Assembly (NCBI RefSeq): GCF_001593605.1
Contig: NZ_CP012836.1
Location: 1,612,001 to 1,676,000 of the forward strand
DNA length: 64,000 nucleotides
DNA from: Algoriphagus sanaruensis
Lineage (GTDB): Bacteria > Bacteroidota > Bacteroidia > Cytophagales > Cyclobacteriaceae
Direction of reading: 5' to 3'
The position numbers and the translations under genes were made by a program. The notes below the pieces were generated by a model. That model made no database searches. It was not told where the DNA came from and worked only from the letters and a program-made list of their open reading frames with translations. Shown here in pieces: positions 26,702-33,447 of the stretch; positions within the stretch are counted from its first letter, which is position 1; each line of letters begins with the position of its first letter.

Positions 26702-28042
26702 TTAATTATTTTTCTCTCGGCTTTTACCTCTGCCAGAGGACGAACTTTGAGTTCTGGCTGGAGCTGAACTGGAAGATCTTGCCGGAGAGGAAGATTTCAC
26801 CTCTGTTCGGCCTTGGCTTCGAGTAGGAGCAGAGGTCCGAGTTTCGGTAGGTCTTGACGGAGCGCTTCTTACGTTTGGAGCGGATTGAGTTCGCTGCTGA
26901 GGCTGACGAACGTCCGAACTTCGAGCCGGTGCGCTATTTCTTGGATTCACCGCTTCCCGGTTGGAGGAAGGAGAAGAACTCCGAACTTGACTTTCTCGAG
27001 AAGGAGCAGGTCTGGTTTCCTGTCTGCTAGGAGCAGTTGATCTGGTGCTAGGACCTGAAGTTCCTCTAGTTCTGGTTTCCGCAGGTGCCTGCTTCAAATC
27101 AAAGCTGCCTTGATTGCCTCTACCACTTGGACTTGCCTCTCTTCTTGGGGAAGGGTTTTCGTAAGCTCCCCGATTGGTGGAGGATCCGCTGGAAGTCGCT
27201 GGGCCCACTTGTCTGCTGGAGCGAGCACTTCTGACCTCATTGGCATCCATCACCCGAGAAGGTCTTGCCTCGGCAGTTCTTCCTCTGGATTCATTGATTT
27301 CAGGACGGTAAAGTCTCACTTCATTTCTGGCAACCGCAGCTCTTCCCGGAGCTTCTGAAGATCGGATGTTGTACACAGGGACGGCTTGTCTGGTCACCCG
27401 TTCCACTTCTCTTCGGCTTGGTCCAGCGTAAACGGAATAGTTGTTATATACTACGGTATTGTTCACCACAGTAGTCCGATTGATGATTTTAATCTTGGTG
27501 CGGTGATGCGCATAAGGCGAATAGAAGCCCCAAACATTTTGATGGTAGATTCGGGCAGTTGGAATAAATACCCAGTGACGGGTTGGAATATTGATTCGAA
27601 CGTTGATCGATACCCCTGGGCCAAGAGGAGCCCAGCCGTAGTATCCGCCCCCTGATCTCCAGCTTACCCAAGCCGGTGCCCACTCATAGCCAGGGATCCA
27701 AGCCCAGCTTTGGTAGTAGTCGTCAAAATACCATCTACCGTAGTGGAAGGTTGCCCATCCCCAGTCGTAATCAGAGACCCAGGTGTTGCCATATTCGGTC
27801 ATTACCCAATGTCCGTTGGTTCCATAAGGATGGAAATCATCATAGACGGCAGGCAGCCAAATGTATCCATAGCGCGCATCCTTCACCCAATCTCCGAAGG
27901 GAGTCAAGGCATCGTAGAAAACTTGGAAGGAAACGCCAGAGTAAGCGTGGTTTTCAGCTTTGGCATTGAGACCTGAGCTGAAAAGCAGAATCAGGCCAAG
28001 TGCCAGTCCGCCAAGTCCGGTTTTGTTTAGGATAGTTTTCAT
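26702..28042 (-). CDS. DUF6600-type secreted protein with Tyr/Trp-rich domain and low-complexity basic tail
   Basis: 446 residues. Signal peptide about 1-29 (cleavage near AKAE). Residues 35-190 are extremely rich in Tyr and Trp with repeated W-x-P / W-x-Y patterns (GDWVKDARYGYIWLPAV, GHWVMTEYGNTWVSDYDWGW, GYEWAPAWVSW), the mark of DUF6600. From about residue 205 the chain is disordered, made almost only of R, S, P, A, T, Q and E, with repeated SAPxR-, TRS- and SSSP-like units and an estimated strongly basic charge. Likely exported to the periplasm or surface. Function unknown. Confidence 0.83.
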   Translation of the reverse strand: MKTILNKTGLGGLALGLILLFSSGLNAKAENHAYSGVSFQVFYDALTPFGDWVKDARYGYIWLPAVYDDFHPYGTNGHWVMTEYGNTWVSDYDWGWATFHYGRWYFDDYYQSWAWIPGYEWAPAWVSWRSGGGYYGWAPLGPGVSINVRINIPTRHWVFIPTARIYHQNVWGFYSPYAHHRTKIKIINRTTVVNNTVVYNNYSVYAGPSRREVERVTRQAVPVYNIRSSEAPGRAAVARNEVRLYRPEINESRGRTAEARPSRVMDANEVRSARSSRQVGPATSSGSSTNRGAYENPSPRREASPSGRGNQGSFDLKQAPAETRTRGTSGPSTRSTAPSRQETRPAPSRESQVRSSSPSSNREAVNPRNSAPARSSDVRQPQQRTQSAPNVRSAPSRPTETRTSAPTRSQGRTEVKSSSPARSSSSAPARTQSSSSGRGKSREKNN

Positions 28043-28469
28043 GGTATGTATTGGTTAGCGTGAGTAAAATTTTCCCTTGTGTTTACTTCTCTTGAAAAGA
28101 AGATGCGCACATCAGTTAATTGGTTGCATCGATTAGTTCGAAAATCAGGCCAATTGATAGAAATAATTCGAAAAGTAGGGGGGTAAGGTTATTTTAATTT
28201 TGAATAAGTAGCGATCATAAAAATCTACTTTTATTAAAAATTTAAAAAAGATAAAAAATTTTATTTCAATTATTCAGGAACCTAAGGTGGGCTAAGCTCT
28301 TTTTTTGCCTTGGTCTTCTTTTTTACGGTTAAATTTTGTTTTGAGTTGGGGGGATTTGAAAAAGTATCGCTTCGAAAAAAAAATATTTTTTTTCGAAATT
28401 TTTGATTTCCACCCTCAAATCAGGTGTGGTCCATTGCGTTTTTATTTCTCCATGATCTAAAAATTGGAA
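28043..28469. other. 427-bp non-coding gap
   Basis: AT-rich, no credible ORF. It must hold the promoter of the DUF6600 gene. Positions 28371-28397 form an imperfect inverted repeat TTCGAAAA...TTTTCGAA about 75-100 bp beyond the kinase stop, which could fold in RNA but has little GC. Nothing else recognised. Confidence 0.4.
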
Positions 28470-29513
28470 TTACTTAGGGATTCGAATTTCAAAAGTGGCT
28501 CCCAGATTTTTGCCTTCGCTATTCCCTTTGAGCGAACCGGAATGTCGCTCGACAATTCTTCGGCTCAAATACAATCCGATTCCTGTGCTTTCTTCGCCCA
28601 GCGTTCCCTTTCTTCCCATCTCTGTAAATCGCTTAAAAAGTCGCTCGGAGGCTGATGGAGAAAAGCCCACCCCGCTATCTTTTACTTGAATCTTGACAAA
28701 GTCTAGTTCATACCCTGCCGAAATGGTGATCTTCTGATCGGGGTTGGAAAATTTGCAGGCGTTATGAATGAGGTTTTGGAGAACTTGCCCAAAAAGTTCG
28801 GGTTCGACTTTTACGCTTAACCCTTTCGAAATCTCCAATTGAATATCCAAATTCTTTTGAGCAATCGTTCCATCAAGAGTTTCCAGTTTCTGCTGGATCA
28901 GGTCATTCAGGGAGATGATTTCTTTTTGGTCTTCGATAATTTCGATTTCCTCGCGTCGTAATTGTTCCAAAAGAAAGCCCAGCAGGTCGATTTGCTTTTG
29001 GGTTTCCTTCTGAATCATTTTCATATAATCCTCAATTTCGGGGTCTTTATTTTCGGAGATCGCCAATTCCACTAATCCCAAATTTCGATTGATCGGAGAT
29101 CGTAAGTCATGGGATATCAAGTCGATCATGTCATTTTTGGCTTGCACAAATTCATCCATGGTCATCAGCGTGCTCTGCACTTTTTGCATCAAGACTCCAG
29201 CTTCATCCTTATAGGTCACGGGTAAATTGGGGAGCTCCCGTGTCCGGACATACTTCTCAAGGGCATTCTTGCTTAAGGTCAAAGGGACCAAGAGGTGGTT
29301 CAAAATGTAAAGTGTTATTCCTGTAGCGATCAGGGTAAAGATCAGGACCCAAAGGATCACCTGACCTTGACTTAACTGCCCGTGGTTTCCGAGCAGAATG
29401 TAAAAAATGATTCCAATCAAGGGAATATGAATTCCCAAAAAGGCGATAAAAAGAAACTTGTAACTGTATTTCGATAAGGGCTTAACTTGAGAAAGTGAAT
29501 GGTAGATATGCAT
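28470..29513 (-). CDS. Membrane sensor histidine kinase with HAMP
   Basis: 347 residues. Two transmembrane helices close together (about 18-41 and 50-72) with almost no periplasmic sensor loop, a HAMP-like linker (about 73-115, LVPLTLSKNALEKYVR), HisKA with the phospho-acceptor in LISHDLRSPINRN, and HATPase_c with N (IHNACKFSNPD), G1 (DSGVGFSPS) and G2 (TGIGLYLSRRIVE) boxes. The tiny loop suggests it senses a membrane-internal or cytoplasmic cue. No partner response regulator nearby. It is the third orphan kinase in the window. Confidence 0.9.
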   Translation of the reverse strand: MHIYHSLSQVKPLSKYSYKFLFIAFLGIHIPLIGIIFYILLGNHGQLSQGQVILWVLIFTLIATGITLYILNHLLVPLTLSKNALEKYVRTRELPNLPVTYKDEAGVLMQKVQSTLMTMDEFVQAKNDMIDLISHDLRSPINRNLGLVELAISENKDPEIEDYMKMIQKETQKQIDLLGFLLEQLRREEIEIIEDQKEIISLNDLIQQKLETLDGTIAQKNLDIQLEISKGLSVKVEPELFGQVLQNLIHNACKFSNPDQKITISAGYELDFVKIQVKDSGVGFSPSASERLFKRFTEMGRKGTLGEESTGIGLYLSRRIVERHSGSLKGNSEGKNLGATFEIRIPK

Positions 29514-29773
29514 GGGATAAAATGGATAAGTAGCGACTGCTTGAGTTGAAAATTACGGGGCAAGGCATGAGATTGGATTTTTAAATAAAAGAACTGCAGT
29601 GATTTAGTAATGAATGGCAGTTTTTTCAGCCAAAATGATCCTTTAAAAGACTCATCTAAGGATTAATTCTGCCAGCTTCCCCATGTTTGAGAAACGGGAT
29701 TCAGGTTTTCTAAGATTAAAAAAGTGAAGAGTTTACAGGAATGGAGATTTCGAGTTCTTGAAAAAATTAAAGG
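29514..29773. other. Non-coding stretch between kinase promoter and cassette-like unit
   Basis: AT-rich, no ORF. With the adjoining attC-like hairpin the gap to the next gene is 352 bp. Apart from that hairpin no structure was recognised. Confidence 0.4.
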
Positions 29774-29840
29774 GGGTAACGTTTAGTATATGCGTAGTGC
29801 GACCGTTTAGGGAGCATTATCGCATATAAAGTGTTATGCC
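29774..29840 (-). other. attC-like imperfect hairpin, downstream end of the cassette-like unit
   Basis: The outer boxes pair through AAC (29778-29780) and GTT (29833-29835). Inside, TATATGCG (29787-29794) pairs perfectly with CGCATATA (29821-29828), joined to the outer part by a GTTT/AAGT segment with two G-T pairs and a 2-nt bulge (AG at 29785-29786). The loop is 26 nt and the total is 67 bp. In the direction of the genes (minus strand) the box next to the coding end reads GGCATAAC. Confidence 0.5.
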
Positions 29841-29865
29841 TTCGCCCTTCTTTTTGTCGTATTTT

Positions 29866-30519
29866 TCAGTGCCCAATTGCATTGAAAAAGTCTTTTAATT
29901 TTTGTCGGTCAAGTTGTCCTTCTGTCCGAACACTACTACAAAGGTCAAGCCCAAAAGGTTGAACTGTTTCGATTGCTTGTCTTACGTTGTTTTTGTTTAG
30001 TCCGCCTGCAAGGAACAAAGGAATTGGAATTGCTTTTCTTATTTCTCGGCTCAATTCCCAATTATGAGTTCGTCCTGTTCCGCCTAATTCCTTAATAGAC
30101 AAGTTTGGATTTCCACTGTCTAATAAAATAGCATCCACATACTTAGATACTTCGATTGCTTCCTTTACAGAATTTTCGTCAATAACGTGAATTACTTGAA
30201 CCAATTTCACATTTGGCAATTCGTCTCGCAGTGATTGATACTCTTGTTTTTCCAATTCGTCAACAATCTGAATTGTCGTAGTATTTACTCTCTTATAATG
30301 GTGGATTATGTTTTGTGGTTTTGTTTCACTCGTTAGCAAAAAAGTTGAAATAGGTGGTGGAACTGCCTTGGCAATTTGATAAATGAGTTCATCTCCAATT
30401 ACACCTGGGCCACTTGGCATATGACCAACCAAACCTAATGCAGAAGCACCGTATTCAACGGCTAATTTTGCTTCTTCAATACTGCTTATACAGCAAATTT
30501 TAACTCTTGGTCTTGTCAT
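29866..30519 (-). CDS. TrpF-like protein (phosphoribosylanthranilate isomerase family)
   Basis: 217-residue TIM barrel. The catalytic pair of PRAI is conserved in place: Cys9 in VKICCISS (KICG in TrpF) and Asp134 in AILLDSGNP. The phosphate-binding ends are also present: GGTGRTHNWELS and LAGGLNKNNV. However, the usual QLHG and DVNSGVE motifs are replaced (QIVDELE, LDLCSSVRTEG), so this is a divergent paralogue rather than a standard trpF. No other trp gene is nearby. It is translationally coupled to the NUDIX gene (4-bp ATGA overlap). Low GC and the flanking attC-like hairpins suggest acquisition by transfer. Substrate unknown. Confidence 0.82.
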   Translation of the reverse strand: MTRPRVKICCISSIEEAKLAVEYGASALGLVGHMPSGPGVIGDELIYQIAKAVPPPISTFLLTSETKPQNIIHHYKRVNTTTIQIVDELEKQEYQSLRDELPNVKLVQVIHVIDENSVKEAIEVSKYVDAILLDSGNPNLSIKELGGTGRTHNWELSREIRKAIPIPLFLAGGLNKNNVRQAIETVQPFGLDLCSSVRTEGQLDRQKLKDFFNAIGH

Positions 30520-31004
30520 ATAATTACTTTATTTTCAATTTCTTCTGTCATTGACAAAAGGTTAAGTTTGCCGTCATATTCCGCACTAAATGCAAAAGGT
30601 TTGTTGTCAAGAATATACTTGTAAATATACCAATCAGTTTTTGGCGTTGGCACTTTCAATAAGTCTTCAAAGCCAATCCACATCAAAGTCCCTTCGTTAC
30701 AATTTGGTGGTTCAACAATATCAATATCTGCGATATATACATAGCCTGTCCAATTGTATTCTGTCGGAGAGGTTTCTGTCAAAATCCCACAATACTTCAT
30801 TGTATCAACTTTAATTCCTGTTTCTTCAAAAGTCTCACGTATGGCTGACTTTAAAGGACTTTCAAAAGGGTCAAGTTTGCCGCCAACTGGTGTAAAATTG
30901 TCTTTGTTTGGCTCTTTAAGTCTTTTGAGCAACAGGAATTTGTCCTTATGTCTCAGAATGCAGAGTGTCGCAACTCTCTTAAGTCCTATCGGAATTTTAT
31001 TCAT
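30516..31004 (-). CDS. NUDIX hydrolase
   Basis: 162 residues. The NUDIX box is complete: G42-x5-E48-x7-R56-E57-x-x-E60-E61-x-G63-I64, binding Mg2+ for hydrolysis of a nucleoside diphosphate linked to another moiety. The N-terminal strand RVATLCILRHKDKFLLLKR is typical of MutT/ADP-ribose pyrophosphatase-like members. The substrate cannot be predicted. First gene of the two-gene low-GC unit. Its start lies 21 bp from the GTTATGCC box, leaving little room for its own promoter, as in integron cassettes. Confidence 0.92.
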   Translation of the reverse strand: MNKIPIGLKRVATLCILRHKDKFLLLKRLKEPNKDNFTPVGGKLDPFESPLKSAIRETFEETGIKVDTMKYCGILTETSPTEYNWTGYVYIADIDIVEPPNCNEGTLMWIGFEDLLKVPTPKTDWYIYKYILDNKPFAFSAEYDGKLNLLSMTEEIENKVII

Positions 31005-31025
31005 TCAATGTCTTTTTTTGGGTGA

Positions 31026-31090
31026 GGCATAACTTGTTTATTTATGCACCGTTGGTTCACTTATTTGCCGAATAATGGACAAGTTGGTGA
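31026..31090 (-). other. attC-like imperfect hairpin, upstream end of the cassette-like unit
   Basis: AACTTGT (31031-31037) pairs with ACAAGTT (31079-31085) and, after a 3-nt one-sided bulge (TGG 31076-31078), TTATT (31038-31042) pairs with AATAA (31071-31075). The loop is 28 nt. The outer box in gene direction reads GTTATGCC. An alternative fold GGTTCAC/GTGAACC (31054-31060 with 31087-31093) competes. Confidence 0.45.
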
Positions 31091-31140
31091 ACCATGGGTC
31101 ATTTTTATTTTTTCAAATAAAACCTTCCACCTTCATCTAA

Positions 31141-31164
31141 AAAATACCCACTACTGGGTATTTT
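31141..31164. terminator. Bidirectional hairpin terminator after the metallophosphatase gene
   Basis: Perfect 10-bp stem AAAATACCCA / TGGGTATTTT with a CTAC loop. On the minus strand it is followed by TTTTTTAG. It lies 21 bp past the metallophosphatase stop and separates that gene from the cassette-like unit. Confidence 0.85.
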
Positions 31165-31184
31165 ACAACAAGGCTAGTCTTTAT

Positions 31185-31991
31185 TTAAAGGTTGTGTCCG
31201 TTGAGGATGGTGCCGTCTTTGACAGTTTTAAGGTAGGTGATCGCTTTGCCATCTTCGCCCACTTCGCATACCCGATAGGAAGGGAAGGGGTTTCCCCAGC
31301 TTCCTCCGAAGTGGCCTGACCATAGAAATGGCTTTTTTCGGTAGATCATTTGCCCATCGATATCATGGTCATGTCCATGGAAGGTGGCTTTTACATTGGG
31401 ATAAGAAGTGACAAGATTTAAAAAATCGGTGCAAGCCACTCCATTTCTCGTCCAGTCATTCTGGGAAATGTGCACAAATACAAATACCTGGGACAGCTTC
31501 CGGTATTCCTCGAGGATGGTTTTGGTAAAATCCAGATTTGCGCAGAGGTATTCCCCCTTTTCATTGGAGCAATCTAGGAGGAGCATGCCGTAATCGTCTT
31601 TTTCGATAAATGAAAAATCAGTCGGCTGATTCATCACGCTTAGGAAGGTGCTAGGAGGTACACGGTCATGGTTGCCACGCGTGGCATACCAAGGCATCTG
31701 AAGTTGATCATATACTTTCCGCACTTCGGGAAGAAATTCGGGTTGGTCGTGAATCAAATCCCCATTAAAAAGGACAAAGTCCACGTCTTTTTCCCGGTGG
31801 ATGGCCTCGATCAGATTTCGGTGGGAAGTTTCAAAATCGGTATTTGGTTGGCCCCAGTGTCCGTCAGAAGCTGTGATAAATTTGAGACGGCTGGCTTTTG
31901 GGAATTCCATTTTCCCATAGGAAATAAAAGGCATGGTCATCAAGGAAGTACTCGCTAAGGTGAGTTTTTTTAAAAATGGTCTTCGGTTCAT
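31185..31991 (-). CDS. Secreted metallophosphoesterase (calcineurin-like), Tat-type signal
   Basis: 268 residues from the chosen start. N-terminus MNRRPFLKKLTLASTSLM is a twin-arginine-type signal. The metal-binding signature is in order: ASDGHW (D-x-H equivalent), LFNGDLIHD (GD), RGNHDR (GNHD), VHISQND and HGHDHD (GHxH). The family hydrolyses phosphomonoesters or diesters in the periplasm using two metals. The open frame extends 43 codons upstream, but that stretch translates a C/G-rich intergenic repeat and is not protein-like. Followed by a strong terminator. Confidence 0.9.
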   Translation of the reverse strand: MNRRPFLKKLTLASTSLMTMPFISYGKMEFPKASRLKFITASDGHWGQPNTDFETSHRNLIEAIHREKDVDFVLFNGDLIHDQPEFLPEVRKVYDQLQMPWYATRGNHDRVPPSTFLSVMNQPTDFSFIEKDDYGMLLLDCSNEKGEYLCANLDFTKTILEEYRKLSQVFVFVHISQNDWTRNGVACTDFLNLVTSYPNVKATFHGHDHDIDGQMIYRKKPFLWSGHFGGSWGNPFPSYRVCEVGEDGKAITYLKTVKDGTILNGHNL

Positions 31992-32036
31992 GGTTTCAAA
32001 ATAGTGAATTAGGTGGGAATAGGGAAGTTCTTTTTT

Positions 32037-32071
32037 ACATCCCCCCGGCCCCCTTGTGAAGGGGGAGTTGC
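32037..32071 (-). repeat. G/C-rich REP-like palindromic element, copy 1
   Basis: Minus-strand reading starts GCAACTCCCCCTTCACAAGG and ends in GGGGGGATGT. It shares its plan and most bases with copy 2 at 32144-32179 in the opposite orientation. It lies in the leader of the metallophosphatase gene. Confidence 0.65.
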
Positions 32072-32143
32072 TTCTGCGTTTATCAAAGGCTTTATTTAGG
32101 GTTGGCTTGGATATTCCCAAAAGCGAGTGAGAATTATTTTAGC

Positions 32144-32179
32144 GCAATTCCCCCTTTTTAAGGGGGTAGGGGGGATTGC
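32144..32179 (+). repeat. G/C-rich REP-like palindromic element, copy 2
   Basis: Starts GCAATTCCCCC, has a TTTTTTAA centre, then GGGGG and GGGGGGATTGC. C5/G5 arms can fold. Inverted relative to copy 1, about 72 bp away. Such intergenic units are often scattered in Bacteroidota genomes. Confidence 0.65.
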
Positions 32180-32227
32180 GGTTTTTGATACGAATTGCCA
32201 CTTGCTAAATAAAATCAGAGATGACTC

Positions 32228-32267
32228 TATCAATAAATAAAGGCTGAACTCTTTCGAATCCAGCCTT
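32228..32267 (-). terminator. Possible terminator of the secreted TIM-barrel gene
   Basis: Minus-strand 7-bp stem AAGGCTG / CAGCCTT with a 14-nt loop, then TATTTATTG. Moderate to weak. Confidence 0.45.
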
Positions 32268-32293
32268 CAAAGTCCTGTGATTACTTCAATTTT

Positions 32294-33127
32294 CTACTCC
32301 TTAGTCGTCTCAATCACTCCGCGGAAGTAGCCCACCGATTCAGCAATCCCCATAAATGGATTATCCATATTCCGCTCATGTTCCAGGCTACACACGCCTG
32401 TATAGCCTACTTTTCGAATCATTCGGACCATCGCTGGAAAATCAATAATTCCACGGCCAATCTCCAAGGAGTAACCCAATTTGGTCGGGCCAGTCACATC
32501 TTTGATGTGCATGTCAAAGACACGGGTATGGTATTTTTCCATGTCTGCAACAGGGTCTTTGCCATTTCGGGTGTCGTGCCCGATGTCCAAGCACATGCCC
32601 ATTCGGGGATCTAGATCTTTGGTATGGTTCCACACTTCATCGGCATCTTGATAGATCTTGATATCCGGCCCATGCAAGTGAATGGCGAATTTGAAATCAT
32701 ACTCTTGTACCTTTTTTTCGACATAAGGCAGTAGCTCCACATTGGGTACGCCTACAATCAATTTTACTCCGACGCGCTTGGCATAGGCAAATGCCCGATC
32801 AACTTCCTCTTCAGATTTCATGTAAATCGGCCCAACGGCATAACCAGTCACCTCATGGGCTTTCAGTTTTTCATGGAAAGCCGCGATCTCTGCATCGGTA
32901 CTGTTCATGGGTAAATGAAAATCCTTGATGCACAAATAATGCACGTCCAAAGCCTGTAAGGTTTCGAGGGTCTTGTCAAGGTCAAATCTAAAGAAGGTAT
33001 AGCCAGCGATTCCTACTTTGAAGGTCTCGCCTGTTTCAGGTGGAAGTTGCGGTCCGGGTCTGGTTTCTTGGGCTTTGCTTATCGTCAGCGATAGGGCAAG
33101 CAAAAGCATCAAAAGCGTTGATTTCAT
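32294..33127 (-). CDS. Secreted TIM-barrel protein, sugar phosphate isomerase/epimerase family
   Basis: 277 residues with a signal peptide (about 1-19, LTISKAQ-E). AP-endonuclease-2-like barrel with candidate metal ligands in AIHLHGPD, CLDIGHDTRNG, FDMHIKDVTG and CSLEHERN. Exported members of this family are common in Bacteroidota and usually have no assigned reaction. Despite the family label, a periplasmic protein is unlikely to act on sugar phosphates. Apparently a single-gene unit. Confidence 0.85.
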   Translation of the reverse strand: MKSTLLMLLLALSLTISKAQETRPGPQLPPETGETFKVGIAGYTFFRFDLDKTLETLQALDVHYLCIKDFHLPMNSTDAEIAAFHEKLKAHEVTGYAVGPIYMKSEEEVDRAFAYAKRVGVKLIVGVPNVELLPYVEKKVQEYDFKFAIHLHGPDIKIYQDADEVWNHTKDLDPRMGMCLDIGHDTRNGKDPVADMEKYHTRVFDMHIKDVTGPTKLGYSLEIGRGIIDFPAMVRMIRKVGYTGVCSLEHERNMDNPFMGIAESVGYFRGVIETTKE

Positions 33128-33447
33128 GGGTTTGTGTTTGGGTTTTCAATGGTTATATGGAATCTCACTGTGATAATGACTGTCCCCGTGATTGAGGACT
33201 GGCATGCTCGATTTCATATGGGTGAGTTTGGATTCGTTCAAACAAGTTAGCAATTGCAGGCAAAAGAGGTTCTGTGGTACTGCCAAATACTGCGGAATCG
33301 TTTGCTCTAAAAAAGAGGAGAGGTAATTTCAAATTCCTGAAAACAAAAAAAGCGGAGTGGTAAACTCCGCTTAGTTCTATAATTGTTCTGGATAATTCTA
33401 TTGGGTCCGAATAGTCAATTTTTCAATCTTCCCATTCAGACTTTAAA
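33128..33447. other. 320-bp non-coding gap
   Basis: Holds the purL terminator (33344-33372) and the presumed promoter of the secreted TIM-barrel gene. No ORF and no other structure recognised. Confidence 0.4.
33344..33372 (-). terminator. Rho-independent terminator of purL
   Basis: Minus-strand perfect 9-bp stem AAGCGGAGT / ACTCCGCTT, 5-nt loop, followed by TTTTTTGTTTTC. Confidence 0.9.

Larger units (their letters stand above)
29774..31090 (-). mobile_element. Putative integron-type gene cassette (TrpF-like + NUDIX), no integrase in window
   Basis: Two overlapping minus-strand genes fill a compact unit with only 21 bp from the 5' box to the first start codon and 25 bp from the last stop to the 3' box. 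Both ends carry 65-67 bp imperfect hairpins with AAC/GTT cores. The box before the genes, GTTATGCC, and the box after them, GGCATAAC, are exact complements (8 of 8), as expected if both came from one circular cassette. Hand-counted GC in 480 bases of the unit is about 37%, against about 50% in 180 bases of the next gene. The boxes deviate from RYYYAAC/GTTRRRY at one position, so the call is tentative. Confidence 0.5.

Noticed and set aside
28371..28397. TTCGAAAA...TTTTCGAA inverted repeat as a terminator
   Set aside because: Arms are almost only A/T with one bulge and no proper T tail; kept only as a note in the gap entry.
29833..31033. GTTATGCC / GGCATAAC as terminal inverted repeats of an insertion sequence
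   Set aside because: No transposase is inside, no target-site duplication is visible, and the flanking hairpins fit an attC-like site better.
31992..32120. Metallophosphatase frame extended by 43 codons
   Set aside because: It translates a REP-like G/C-rich intergenic repeat; a clean twin-arginine signal begins at ATG 31991.
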